Assembly: GCA_015056495.1 (NCBI GenBank)
Contig: SVGC01000014.1
Location: 1-64,000, forward strand
Source: Butyrivibrio sp.
GTDB taxonomy: Bacteria > Bacillota > Clostridia > Lachnospirales > Lachnospiraceae
Reading direction: 5' to 3'
Length of the DNA stretch: 64,000 nucleotides
Shown: piece after piece, positions 34,236 to 43,990 of the stretch
Numbering within the stretch: position 1 is the first letter of the stretch
Layout: the number at the start of each line of letters is the position of its first letter
Notes under the pieces: model-generated
The model's input: the letters and a program-made list of their open reading frames with translations, nothing else
Told to the model about the DNA's origin: nothing
Database searches by the model: none
Position numbers and translations under genes: made by a program

Positions 34236-35990
34236 ATGAAGAGAAGCAAACTAACTTCAATTGCTGTGTCTACTATTTTGGCAGCTTCACTACTGGCTGG
34301 ATGCTCAAGCAGTGATACAGCAAGCACAACTGGTGGGGGAACTGAGCAGCAGAGTTCAACATCTGAATCAGGTAGCTCAGAGACAGCAGCTACAAGCTAT
34401 GATGAAACCTATACTGTAGATTTCTATGATGTAGCAGCCAATTTCCAGGGCGTACAGTCCGGATGGTATGGCAAGATCGTAAAAGACAAATTTAATATGG
34501 ATCTCAACATCATTGCACCTCAGGTATCAGGTGATGGTGCAGCTCTTTATCAGACAAGATGCGCAGCTGGTGCTCTTGGAGATCTGATCATTCTTGACAA
34601 TGCTGATATGCAGGAATGTGTAGAGTCAGGACTTATCCATGATCTGACAGATGTACTTCAGGATTATCCAAATCTTATGAGATATGAGTCTCAGATCCGT
34701 GAATTTAACTCAATGATGGGTGATGGCACCAAGATATACGCTATTCCTCTTGAGATGAATAATAATGGACCAACAGCTTACAAACAGCTCCATGTATATT
34801 CTTATCCACGTATCGGATGGGATATGTACAATGAAGTTGGTGCTCCTGATCTGCAGAATACAGATGATCTGTTAAATTGCCTTAGTGAGATCCAGGCAGC
34901 TCATCCTACAAATGAAAATGGCGATCCTGCATATGCGATCAGCATGTGGAAAGACTGGGATAGCCAGTACATGGAAAATGTAGCACAGCTTACAAAGTGG
35001 TATGGCCAGGAAGTAAATGGATCAGTTCTTATCGGAACAGACAATTCAGTTGCTCCTCTTACAGACAAAGATGGTGCATACTACAAGATGCTCAAATTTT
35101 TCTATCAGGCAAATCAGATGGGACTTGTAGATCCAGACTCAGCTACTCAGGACTGGAATTCAGTTGTATCTAAGATGCAGGATAAGAGAGTATACCTCTA
35201 CTGGTATAGCTGGCAGTATGGTTTCTGGAACACACCAGCCAAGGGCGAAGAGGGTGTTAACTACATCGAGATCCCTGTAGCTGATACAAATCTTTACCAG
35301 ACATCAGATACATACTACGGCGATGGAAGAGTTATAGCAATTGGTTCACAGGTAAGTGATGAGAACTTCAAGAGACTTCTAGAGTTCCTTGACTGGTATG
35401 CTTCACCAGAGGGTGTACAGCTCCAGCATGCTGGTACAGAAGGTCTTATCTACACAGTAGAAGATGGCAAGTATGTACTTACAGAAGATGGTCTCAACAG
35501 ATTCTCAGCTGAAGTAGCAGTTCCTGAAGAACTGGGCGGCGGCAACTGGAATGATGGTAACAACCAGATCAACCAGTGGATCGTAGCTTCATGTGATATC
35601 AATCCAGACACAGGCGAACCTTATGGTACAGATATGTGGTCATCAACAATCGAGATGAACCAGACCAAGACAACCAAAGAGTGGACAGAGAAGTTTGGCG
35701 CAGCAGATGATGTAGAATATCTGTCAGAAAATGGCATGATGACAGTTGTTCCAAGTATCAATATTGCTCTTGCAATCGATACAACAGATATCAGCCTTAT
35801 CCGTAAGCAGTGCGGCGATCTTATCAAGGATGCATCCTGGAGAATGGTATTTGCTACAGATGAAGCTGACTTTGACAAGCAGTGGGATGAGATGACATCT
35901 CAGCTCGATGGCCTTGGATGGGCAGACCTTGTAGCATTTGATACAGAAAAGTATGCTCCAATGCTTGAAGCTAGAAAGAATGCTCAGTAA
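34236..35990 (+). CDS. Sugar-binding lipoprotein of the LacI-controlled ABC operon
   Basis: 584 residues. GGAGG at 34224-34228 favours the ATG at 34236 over the ATG at 34230. Lipoprotein signal ends LLAGCSSS, then a Ser/Thr/Gly linker and an LplA/YtcQ-type binding protein. Third gene of the operon, 60 bp after the second permease. Large binding proteins of this group take up oligosaccharides or uronic-acid-substituted sugars; the exact ligand is not readable. A strong terminator follows at 36028. Confidence 0.9.
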   Translation: MKRSKLTSIAVSTILAASLLAGCSSSDTASTTGGGTEQQSSTSESGSSETAATSYDETYTVDFYDVAANFQGVQSGWYGKIVKDKFNMDLNIIAPQVSGDGAALYQTRCAAGALGDLIILDNADMQECVESGLIHDLTDVLQDYPNLMRYESQIREFNSMMGDGTKIYAIPLEMNNNGPTAYKQLHVYSYPRIGWDMYNEVGAPDLQNTDDLLNCLSEIQAAHPTNENGDPAYAISMWKDWDSQYMENVAQLTKWYGQEVNGSVLIGTDNSVAPLTDKDGAYYKMLKFFYQANQMGLVDPDSATQDWNSVVSKMQDKRVYLYWYSWQYGFWNTPAKGEEGVNYIEIPVADTNLYQTSDTYYGDGRVIAIGSQVSDENFKRLLEFLDWYASPEGVQLQHAGTEGLIYTVEDGKYVLTEDGLNRFSAEVAVPEELGGGNWNDGNNQINQWIVASCDINPDTGEPYGTDMWSSTIEMNQTKTTKEWTEKFGAADDVEYLSENGMMTVVPSINIALAIDTTDISLIRKQCGDLIKDASWRMVFATDEADFDKQWDEMTSQLDGLGWADLVAFDTEKYAPMLEARKNAQ

Positions 35991-36027
35991 TGATTGGAAA
36001 TGTTAATAGCAGATTAGCAAATTAAAA

Positions 36028-36066
36028 AATGTGGTTGGCACAAATTGATGTGTCAGCCACATTTTT
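36028..36066 (+). terminator. Intrinsic terminator after the LacI-controlled ABC operon
   Basis: A 15-bp stem (36028-36042/36049-36063, two G-T pairs) with a 6-nt loop is followed by a T-run. Confidence 0.85.
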
Positions 36067-36085
36067 ATTATTTGGAAATAAACAG

Positions 36086-36197
36086 GAGTCACTGGGGACG
36101 TATCAGTTTGACTCATTGCATGCAATGAGTCAAATTGATACGTCCCCGATGACTCATTGCACACAATGAGTCAGTTTGATGCGTCCCCGCTGACTCA
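36086..36197. repeat. REP-like element, palindrome plus an extra half
   Basis: A near-perfect palindrome (36086-36155) is followed by a third half in the orientation of the second (to 36197). The last three bases are the TGA stop (read on the minus strand) of the GH43 gene, so the element supplies the gene's stop codon. Confidence 0.85.
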
Positions 36198-37748
36198 TGC
36201 AAAATATTTGAAGTCAGAAAAGTCTGCGTAGCCGCCGGCTTTTTTGGTACTGAAGATAAACATTCCAAAGCGTGCGCCGGTAAAGTGATCCAGCTTGAAA
36301 TATAAGCTGGCAGATGGCTGGATACTGGTCTCTCCATTACCTGCATCATAGCTAAAGAAAGCACGGTCAAGGCTCTTGGAATGAGGAGGCTCAGAGGTCC
36401 TTGAGTCATCAAATTTAGTCTCAGCAAAAAGAGTAACGACAGGAGAATCTATCTTAGTCCTAAATAGTTCCAGTGCAGGGGTGTCATCTTTTCTCTCACC
36501 CATGATTCCTGGTGTTACTACCGTATGACCAGCCAGTACAAGGTATAATCCCGCATTTTTTCTGGTAACTCCCACAAATGAATAGTTACTCTGCAGGATG
36601 CACAGGCCTGCATAATCGCCTTCTTTTAAGCCTGATGCATCAATAGTGACTGATGCCCTGGAATATGGAAAATGACATCTCTGAGTAAGAGTATTCTGAG
36701 CCTGTACAAGATTAGTAGCCACTTTCCCGGTTGTTATGCGCAAGGTGCCAGCACCTCTATCATGCCTGATTAAAGACATATCCGGCTCGTGATTGAACTG
36801 CCAGTAGGTTGCAAGCTCGTCTTTGAAATCATCATCGCCGTATAGAGGAGCATAGTTATAGCCAGGGCGATTATTCTCTATTTCAAATTCTTCAGGAATG
36901 ACTCCTTTGTTACCAAAGATCGGAATGCTTGGAGTGTCGTTGGACCAACTGACTGGCATAAGCACTGGAATACGGCCAACAGCGCCGCTATCCTGAAAGA
37001 GTATCGCATACCAGTTGCCCTTTGGTGTATCTACGATGCCGCCTTGAGCAACGCCGCTCCTTCTGAAATTCCTGTCATCATCCATTACATCAAGTCCTAC
37101 AAAGTCATCTGTAAGTGATGACGCGTAGAAGCAGCTCTCTGTGCGCTTTCCGGTGGACTTTGGAATATGAATCATGAACAGGTAATAAGTTCCATTTATC
37201 TTATAGAAGTGGGAGCCTTCATATCCAAGGTAGACGTCATCACTGTCTTTTACGATCATACGGTGGAGGCCGCCTTCTTTTGGACCTGTCAGCTCTTCAT
37301 TAAGCTCTGTTATATAGACTTCTTTATTGCCATAAACTATATAAACTCTGCCATCATCATCAAAAAGGATAGAGTTATCGTGATAGAATCCTTCTATTTC
37401 AGATTTTTTCCATGGACCACCAATAGATGAGGCTGTGTATAAGTAGGTCTTGTGAGTATCGTTGGCTACAAAGCAAATGTAAAAAGTGCCATTGTGGTAT
37501 CTAAGGCTTGCAGCCCACATACCCTGTCCATAGATATTTTCTTTGCCTGCCATGCGCTGGGCAGGAGTTGAGTCAAGCTTGTCATAAACATAGGCAGCAT
37601 GCTCCCAGTGCACCAGATCATAAGACCTCAAGATCTCACAGCCAGGCATAAAGTACATTGTAGTGCTGACCATATAATAAGTGTCATCCACTCGGATCAC
37701 ATCAGGATCCGGATAATCCATTGCAATAATAGGGTTAATGCTGTTCAT
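36195..37748 (-). CDS. GH43 beta-xylosidase/alpha-arabinofuranosidase
   Basis: 517 residues from the ATG at 37748; a TTG at 37778 is in frame but has a poorly spaced ribosome site. The GH43 five-bladed propeller shows the base Asp (MDYPDPDVIRV), the second Asp (FYHDNSILFDDDGR) and the acid Glu (GYEGSHFYKI). The C-terminal 200 residues form a beta-sandwich, as in GH43 xylosidases. No signal peptide, so it is intracellular and acts on imported oligosaccharides. It is divergent from the GH94-like genes. Subfamily and specificity are not certain from motifs alone. Confidence 0.85.
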   Translation of the reverse strand: MNSINPIIAMDYPDPDVIRVDDTYYMVSTTMYFMPGCEILRSYDLVHWEHAAYVYDKLDSTPAQRMAGKENIYGQGMWAASLRYHNGTFYICFVANDTHKTYLYTASSIGGPWKKSEIEGFYHDNSILFDDDGRVYIVYGNKEVYITELNEELTGPKEGGLHRMIVKDSDDVYLGYEGSHFYKINGTYYLFMIHIPKSTGKRTESCFYASSLTDDFVGLDVMDDDRNFRRSGVAQGGIVDTPKGNWYAILFQDSGAVGRIPVLMPVSWSNDTPSIPIFGNKGVIPEEFEIENNRPGYNYAPLYGDDDFKDELATYWQFNHEPDMSLIRHDRGAGTLRITTGKVATNLVQAQNTLTQRCHFPYSRASVTIDASGLKEGDYAGLCILQSNYSFVGVTRKNAGLYLVLAGHTVVTPGIMGERKDDTPALELFRTKIDSPVVTLFAETKFDDSRTSEPPHSKSLDRAFFSYDAGNGETSIQPSASLYFKLDHFTGARFGMFIFSTKKAGGYADFSDFKYFA

Positions 37749-37849
37749 ATGTGCTACCTGCTTGTCACTTTCTGACAATTCCTTATAAATTATTGAATCT
37801 TGGAATATTTATCCAATATAAGTCAATTATATAAAGGGGAAAAAGATAA

Positions 37850-37864
37850 AAATACTTAGTATTT
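37850..37864. promoter_or_regulatory. Operator-like palindrome before GH43
   Basis: AAATACTTAGTATTT is a perfect palindrome around TTA. On the minus strand a TATAAT (37826-37831) follows it, so the palindrome covers the -35 position of the GH43 promoter. The regulator is unknown. Confidence 0.45.
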
Positions 37865-37901
37865 GCTGATTTTTAGCATATTCTTCTCTTTATTTGCGGA
37901 T

Positions 37902-37964
37902 ATAAAAAAATAACACCTTTTGAAAAAAATGAGCCTTAATGCAAGTTTTTCTTTTTTCTATGAT
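37902..37964 (+). promoter_or_regulatory. Activator-type box and -10 for the GH94-like operon
   Basis: A 25-bp A-rich box centred on AACACCTTTTG (37902-37926) matches the one at 43884 at 22 of 25 positions. The -10 TATGAT (37959-37964) begins exactly 57 bases after the box start, as in the other copy, and the -35 region is poor in both. This fits a promoter that needs an activator, plausibly the YesN-type regulator at 50911. Confidence 0.6.
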
Positions 37965-38039
37965 AAGGATGGGCGCATGCAGAATGCTGAACCCAAATAG
38001 TAGGGCGGAAGTATACCACAAACAGGACGGGAGATGTAG

Positions 38040-40724
38040 ATGGATAGAGTTAGATTTTTGGATAAGAATGGAACCTTTGAACTGGAGGATGCAGACCTGT
38101 GCAATAATCTGTATTTTCCACTGGCAGGTGAATATGGGTTGAAGAGCTGCGTAACACCAGTATTATCAGGTGATTCCAAGGTTGATCAAAATCATTTTTT
38201 ACTGGAACCCATGAGTATAGAGAATCTGAATAATAACAGGCTTACCAGAAATTTCTGGTGCCTTGTTGATGGAGAACCCTGGTCTGCCAATGGCAACAGT
38301 GCTGTGCAAAATGCCACCAGACTTGGTCAGGATAAAGAGTACTGCAAGGTAACAGCAGGATTTATGTGGCATAAGGTGGAACGGGAGAGCGATAAGCTTC
38401 ATGTAAAGTCTGAAATAACTTCTTTTGTTCCATATGACAAAAATGTAGAGGTGCATGTTGTAAAGATAGTAAACACAAGTGAAAAAGATAAGACTTTCAC
38501 TTTTATACCTTCAATTCCTATATATGGCAGAAGTGCTGATAATATCAGAGATCACAGACATGTGACTTCTTTGCTGGGAAGAGCTGTGGTAACAGAAAAA
38601 GGAGTTATGGACAAGCCAACCCTGTCTTTTGATGAGAGAGGTCATAACCTGGTTGATAGCATCTATTTTGTAGAAAGCTACGGATGGAGTGAGGCATCTG
38701 GTAGAGGCGCTGCGGAATATCCTGAGAAAATATGTCCTGTGCTGGATGATTTTATTGGACAGGGCACTCCGGACTGGCCTGAATATGTTGTCAAGGGACA
38801 AAGTAGTGAAATTCAGGATATAGCAGGGCAGGAAATCATTGGTGCAATGAGATACCAGGAGACAGTCTTTAAACCTGGAGAAGAAAAGACATATGTGGTC
38901 TATGCAGGAATTGGCCGTGATGAGGAAGAATATGAAAAACTCACTGCTGAAATAGATTCATTGGAAAAGGTGCAGGACAGTCTTGAAAAGACAAGAAATT
39001 ACTGGATCAGCAAGGTCAACATCAAGGTGAGCACAGGAGATGAGACCTTTGATGGCGTTATGAGATGGGTGGCTTTTCAGCCGGAGCTTAGAAGGATATT
39101 TGGATGCTCTTTTTTACCACATCATGATTATGGAAAAGGAGGAAGAGGCTGGCGTGATCTATGGCAGGACTGCCTTGCGCTGCTTCTTATGGATCCTTCC
39201 GGAGTCAGACAGATGCTCCTTGGCAATTATCAGGGAGTAAGGATAGATGGAACCAATGCCACCATAATCGGTAGTAATCCCGGCGAGTTTAAGGCTGACA
39301 GAAACTCAATTACCCGAGTGTGGATGGATCATGGTGTATGGCCATTTATCACGACCAAGCTCTATATCGATCAGACAGGAGATATTGATCTGCTTAATCA
39401 GGAATGTGGATATTTCTGCGATGCACAGGTTTTCAGGGGAAAAAAGATAAATAAAAAGTTTAGCTATGAGGATAATCTTCTGAGAAATAAAAATGGCGAT
39501 AAGTATGAAGGCACAATACTTGAGCACATCCTTGTTCAGAATCTGGCGGCCTTCTGGGAAGTTGGAGAGCACAACATAATACAGCTCAGGGATGCTGACT
39601 GGAACGATGCTCTTGATATGGCAGCCAGCAGGGGCGAAAGCGTGGCATTTACCAACGCCTATGCAGGAAATCTCATTAACCTTGCTGACATGCTGGAATC
39701 AGGCAGATTGTCTGGGGATAAAGTGTATGTATTTGAGGAATTGCTGGATCTTCTTGTGGATGACCGGGAGCTCTATGAGGACATCAGTGGAAAAAAGAAG
39801 GTCCTTGAAGGTTTCATGAGCAAAGCCTGTGGTGAAATATCCGGAAATACTGTAGGTGTAGATTTAGCAAGCCTTGCCAAAAACCTTAGGAATAAAGGAC
39901 AGTGGATAATTGATCACATCAGGAAGACTCAGTGGATAGATGCTGGCAGCGGCAGTGGCTGGTACAACAGCTATTATGATGACAATGGCAGGGCATTAAA
40001 GAATATGATGCTCACCGGCCAGGTATTTTCAATCATGGCAGGAACGGCAACTGATGATGAAATTACAAGGATAACAGAGAGCGCGGATAAGCTTTTATTT
40101 GATAAAAACAGTGGTGGATACAGACTGAACACAGACTTTGGCGAAGTTAAGACTGACATGGGACGAATGTTTGGATTTGCCTATGGTGAAAAAGAAAATG
40201 GAGCTGTGTTTAGCCATATGGCTGTAATGTACGCCAATGCCCTCTATAGCAGAGGCTATGCCAAGGAAGGATACAAGTCCCTTAAGACCCTGTATGAAGC
40301 CAGCTGCAACTATGACGTATCAATGATATATCCGGGAATTCCAGAATATTTTGGAAGGCATGGAAAAGGCCTCTACAGCTATCTTACAGGAGCAGCCAGC
40401 TGGTATCTCATGACAGTCACCATGAACATGTTTGGAGTCCATGGAGAATGTGGCAACCTCGTAATTGAGCCGGGGCTATTAAAAGAACAGTTTGATGGGG
40501 ATGGAAAATGTCAGATTGAGCTTGAGTATGCTTTCCGTCCGTTAAAAATAGAAATCTCAGATCCTGAGAATTTAGAGTATGGACAGTACCATATCAAGGA
40601 GTGCATGGTTGCAGGAAAAAATATGGATCTTGAAGGTGACGCTACAGAAGTAGTTATAAGCAAAAATATTATTGAGGCTCTGGACATGGGTGTAAGAAAC
40701 AGCATCGAGATTGTTCTGGGCTAA
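38040..40724 (+). CDS. GH94-like glycoside phosphorylase, first of a pair
   Basis: 894 residues. The C-terminal (alpha/alpha)6 barrel resembles GH94 phosphorylases: GRGWRDLWQDCLAL in the position of the family's RDSNQD segment and RDADWNDALD near residues 517-527, where the catalytic acid Asp lies. The N-terminal part is a beta-sandwich domain. GH94 enzymes split beta-glucosides such as cellobiose with phosphate. The exact substrate is not known; cellobiose phosphorylase proper has a different N-terminus. No signal peptide, hence cytoplasmic. GGGAGATG precedes the ATG. The second GH94-like gene starts 20 bases after its stop. Confidence 0.72.
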   Translation: MDRVRFLDKNGTFELEDADLCNNLYFPLAGEYGLKSCVTPVLSGDSKVDQNHFLLEPMSIENLNNNRLTRNFWCLVDGEPWSANGNSAVQNATRLGQDKEYCKVTAGFMWHKVERESDKLHVKSEITSFVPYDKNVEVHVVKIVNTSEKDKTFTFIPSIPIYGRSADNIRDHRHVTSLLGRAVVTEKGVMDKPTLSFDERGHNLVDSIYFVESYGWSEASGRGAAEYPEKICPVLDDFIGQGTPDWPEYVVKGQSSEIQDIAGQEIIGAMRYQETVFKPGEEKTYVVYAGIGRDEEEYEKLTAEIDSLEKVQDSLEKTRNYWISKVNIKVSTGDETFDGVMRWVAFQPELRRIFGCSFLPHHDYGKGGRGWRDLWQDCLALLLMDPSGVRQMLLGNYQGVRIDGTNATIIGSNPGEFKADRNSITRVWMDHGVWPFITTKLYIDQTGDIDLLNQECGYFCDAQVFRGKKINKKFSYEDNLLRNKNGDKYEGTILEHILVQNLAAFWEVGEHNIIQLRDADWNDALDMAASRGESVAFTNAYAGNLINLADMLESGRLSGDKVYVFEELLDLLVDDRELYEDISGKKKVLEGFMSKACGEISGNTVGVDLASLAKNLRNKGQWIIDHIRKTQWIDAGSGSGWYNSYYDDNGRALKNMMLTGQVFSIMAGTATDDEITRITESADKLLFDKNSGGYRLNTDFGEVKTDMGRMFGFAYGEKENGAVFSHMAVMYANALYSRGYAKEGYKSLKTLYEASCNYDVSMIYPGIPEYFGRHGKGLYSYLTGAASWYLMTVTMNMFGVHGECGNLVIEPGLLKEQFDGDGKCQIELEYAFRPLKIEISDPENLEYGQYHIKECMVAGKNMDLEGDATEVVISKNIIEALDMGVRNSIEIVLG

Positions 40725-40744
40725 AGAGCAGAGGAGAACATGGA

Positions 40745-43700
40745 ATGGAAAATTTTGTAATAGAAGATTATGGAAAGAAAACGACTTTTGCCAGCTTCCT
40801 TCCTGGAATTGCAGGCATTAAAGGAATACCTATTTGGTGCTACTACGTTAACAGAGGTCAGGCAGTTGTCAGCTTTGGTGTTGATAACAAGGACCACGCT
40901 ATCATGGAGTTCTACCCGGCCCATACAGCTTATCAGAATGTAAAAAGAACGGGCTTTAGAACTTTTATAAGAGAAAAAAGTAAAAATGAAGAGGCCAAGG
41001 TCACAGAGATTTTTGCAGATGAAAACACACATCATGAGATGCAGGTGGGCGCCAATACTCTGACTATTGAAGAAAACAATGCTGAGGCAGGACTCAAAAC
41101 TCAGGTGACTTATTATGTACTTCCAGAGGAAAGAATTGGAGGTCTTGTAAGAATAGTTAAAATTGAGAATACCTCCAATGCAGAAAAAGAGCTGGAGATC
41201 ATAGATGGAATGCCAGCCCTTATCCCTTACGGAGTATCTCTTGATTCCATGAAAAATATGGCGCAGCTGTCTAAGGCATGGATGCAGGTTGAAGAGCATA
41301 TAGACAATGTTCCTTTTTACCGGGTAAGAGCCAGCATGGAAGATACTGCCAGCGTAAGCACTGTGGCAGGTGGTAATTTTTCTTTTGCCATAGATGAGCA
41401 GGGAAAAAGATTAGAGTGCATCGTAGATCCTGAGGTAATCTTTGAATATGACAACAGTCTGGAAAAGCCTGTGGGATTTATGGTCAGAGATCTGGATGAA
41501 GTCCTTTCTCAAAAGCAGAATACATCCAACCTGATCCCGGGCAGCTTTTTTGCCAAAAAGGCAGTACTGGCGCCAGGGGAGAGCACATGCATCTATGAGC
41601 TGATAGGTCAGGTTGAGGAGTTATCTGTTTTAAAGACATTTATAGAAAAAAGAGATATAACACCAGAGTTTTTTGAGGAAAAATATGCAAGGGCACAGGA
41701 GCTTACAGAGAAGCTTACAGATGCTGTTGCCACAAAGACTGCTGATAAAAACTTTGACGACTACACAAGATACACATTTATGGACAACGTGTTAAGAGGC
41801 GGCCTTCCTATCAAGCTTGGAAATAATAAGGTGTTCTATGTGTATTCCAGAAAGCACGGCGATCTGGAGCGAGAGTACAACTATTTTGCCATGTCTCCGG
41901 AATTCTACTCTCAGGGAAATGGTAATTTCAGGGATGTGAATCAGAACCGCAGGTTGGATAGCTTTTTTGCACCATATACTGACAGGGCAGGCATCAAGAT
42001 GTTCTATTCGCTTATTCAGACAGATGGATACAATCCACTGAGCATCGAGAAGCTGGCCTACAGCATTGATGAGGATGCTCTGGAAAAAATATTATCAGAG
42101 GCTCAAGAGGATGAGACAATTCTGAATAGCATTCGTGAAGTGGTGGCTGGAAGGCATTTTACACCTGGACAACTGGCTCTTGTATGCGAGGGACAGCTGT
42201 TTGACAAGATCATGGATGAAAGCAGAGCTGACGTTAATGCATCCTTTGGAGAAGGCTACTGGTCAGACCACTGGACTTACAATCTTGATCTGGTAGAAGA
42301 GTATCTGGCTCTGTATCCTGAAAAGGAAGAGGAGCTCTTGCTTGAGCAGGATTATACCTATTTTGCCTCTCAGAAAAAAATCAATAAAAGGGCTGAGCGC
42401 TACGAGGAAACTCCTGCGGGAATAAGGCAGTACCATGCTCTGGATGAAAAGAACAGTGGAAATGCAGGAAATAAACTGCTTTGCACCAGGAAGGGTAATG
42501 TTTATAGAGGAACCCTTCTTGAAAAGCTGATCCTATTAAGCACTGTGAAGTATGCTGCTCTTGACCCTGAGCAGATGGGTATCGAGATGGAAGGCGGAAA
42601 ACCGGGATGGTACGATGCTTTGAACGGACTGCCTGGAATATTTGGCTCCTCAATGGCAGAGACCTATGAGCTTGAAAGAATGCTCACAAGTACGATCCGT
42701 TTTCTTGAAAAGACTGAGACAGAAGTGGCTCTGTTCAAAGAACTCTATGATTTTATGAAAGACGTTTATAAGATGTCTGAGCTCGTATGTGCAGGAAGTG
42801 CAAATGTACAGTACTGGAATCAGGTCAATGATAGAAAAGAGCAGTACTGGGAGGATGTATTTGAAAGCATCTCCGGCGAAGTATGCCAGGTACATGCGGC
42901 TGAGCTTAGAGCTATTCTTACAAGGTTCAAAGAGGTTGTGGATGCAGGTATTGCAGAGGCAGTTAAGCTTGGAAACGGCATGTGCCCGACATATTTTTAC
43001 TATGATGTTACAGAGTATACCAAGGATGAAGCAGGCATCCATCCGGTAGCATTTAAATTGGACATGGTGCCGATGTTCCTTGAAGGACCAGTCAGATATA
43101 TGAAGCTGGATCTTCCTCAGGAGGAAAAGAGAAGCCTGTATGCCAAGGTAAAAAATAGTAACCTATACGATAGCAAACTTGGCATGTATAAAATAAATGC
43201 ACCTCTGGAAAATGCTTCCTATGAGCTTGGAAGATGCAGATGCTTTACTCCGGGCTGGCTGGAAAATGAGTCTATATGGCTTCACATGGAATATAAGTAC
43301 CTGCTGGAATTGTTGAGATCAGGGCTGTACAGTGAATATGCCGCAGATCTTCAAACTGCGCTTGTTCCATTTATGGATCCGGAAATATATGGCAGAAGTA
43401 TCCTTGAGAACTCATCCTTTATTGCCAGCAGCGCTAATCCTAATGAAAAGATTCATGGAAAAGGTTTTGTGGCAAGGCTTAGCGGTTCTACAATAGAATT
43501 TATGAGTATGTGGAAGATTATGATGTTTGGTGATAAGCCTTTCATGGAAAGGGGTGGTGAGCTCTTTTTTGCACCAAAACCAGTAATGCCATCATATCTG
43601 ATCCCGGGATCAGAGGATGGTGAAGGACACGTTGTCAGTGCCAGGTTTATGGGACAGACTGATATCAGATACCATTTTCAGGAAAAACGCGACTATTTCC

Positions 43701-43840
43701 CAGGCAGCTACTCTATCAAAAAAATGACACTTACTGCTAAAGATGGATCAGTGATCACTTGTGACGGAGAGCATCTAAAAGGAACTGCAGCAATGGATTT
43801 AAGAGCTGGCAAGTACATTGCAGTGGATGTATTTTTGTGA
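40745..43840 (+). CDS. GH94-like protein, second of a pair
   Basis: 1031 residues, a distant relative of the preceding protein. It has a large N-terminal beta-sandwich and a barrel with GNGNFRDVNQNRR in the RDSNQD position and GWYDALNG near residue 621 where the first protein has DWND. The catalytic Asp could be the D of WYDAL, but the context differs enough that a changed or lost activity is possible. GAGGAG 8 bases upstream fixes the ATG at 40745. It is commonly annotated as cellobiose phosphorylase, a specificity the motifs do not establish. Confidence 0.65.
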   Translation: MENFVIEDYGKKTTFASFLPGIAGIKGIPIWCYYVNRGQAVVSFGVDNKDHAIMEFYPAHTAYQNVKRTGFRTFIREKSKNEEAKVTEIFADENTHHEMQVGANTLTIEENNAEAGLKTQVTYYVLPEERIGGLVRIVKIENTSNAEKELEIIDGMPALIPYGVSLDSMKNMAQLSKAWMQVEEHIDNVPFYRVRASMEDTASVSTVAGGNFSFAIDEQGKRLECIVDPEVIFEYDNSLEKPVGFMVRDLDEVLSQKQNTSNLIPGSFFAKKAVLAPGESTCIYELIGQVEELSVLKTFIEKRDITPEFFEEKYARAQELTEKLTDAVATKTADKNFDDYTRYTFMDNVLRGGLPIKLGNNKVFYVYSRKHGDLEREYNYFAMSPEFYSQGNGNFRDVNQNRRLDSFFAPYTDRAGIKMFYSLIQTDGYNPLSIEKLAYSIDEDALEKILSEAQEDETILNSIREVVAGRHFTPGQLALVCEGQLFDKIMDESRADVNASFGEGYWSDHWTYNLDLVEEYLALYPEKEEELLLEQDYTYFASQKKINKRAERYEETPAGIRQYHALDEKNSGNAGNKLLCTRKGNVYRGTLLEKLILLSTVKYAALDPEQMGIEMEGGKPGWYDALNGLPGIFGSSMAETYELERMLTSTIRFLEKTETEVALFKELYDFMKDVYKMSELVCAGSANVQYWNQVNDRKEQYWEDVFESISGEVCQVHAAELRAILTRFKEVVDAGIAEAVKLGNGMCPTYFYYDVTEYTKDEAGIHPVAFKLDMVPMFLEGPVRYMKLDLPQEEKRSLYAKVKNSNLYDSKLGMYKINAPLENASYELGRCRCFTPGWLENESIWLHMEYKYLLELLRSGLYSEYAADLQTALVPFMDPEIYGRSILENSSFIASSANPNEKIHGKGFVARLSGSTIEFMSMWKIMMFGDKPFMERGGELFFAPKPVMPSYLIPGSEDGEGHVVSARFMGQTDIRYHFQEKRDYFPGSYSIKKMTLTAKDGSVITCDGEHLKGTAAMDLRAGKYIAVDVFL

Positions 43841-43883
43841 TCTTTTTTATCTTAAAGGCAAGGTGATATGGAAAAACATTAAC

Positions 43884-43946
43884 ATAAAAAAACGACACCT
43901 TTTTAAAATTTGGATAATTTTTTAAGAAATGTAGCCCTCCTATAAT
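43884..43946 (+). promoter_or_regulatory. Activator-type box and -10 for the SBP-permease operon
   Basis: Box 43884-43908 is the partner of the one at 37902 and TATAAT (43941-43946) begins 57 bases after its start. The 32-nt interval between box and -10 is unrelated in the two copies, so the fixed distance is not simply a recent duplication. Confidence 0.65.
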
Positions 43947-43990
43947 TTAGGCATAAACACAAACGTGCCTAAACAAGGAGGGTTATTTTT
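43933..43990 (+). promoter_or_regulatory. Hairpin with T-run overlapping the ribosome site of the SBP gene
   Basis: The left arm (43933-43953, containing CCCTCCT and TTTAGGCA) pairs with the right arm (43966-43984, TGCCTAAA and AGGAGGG). The right arm includes the ribosome site and is followed by ATTTTT and the ATG. The -10 TATAAT lies in the left arm; RNA starting near 43953 would lack that arm, so only readthrough RNA from the GH94 operon should fold, terminating it or masking the ribosome site. The same design is seen at 6416. Confidence 0.6.
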
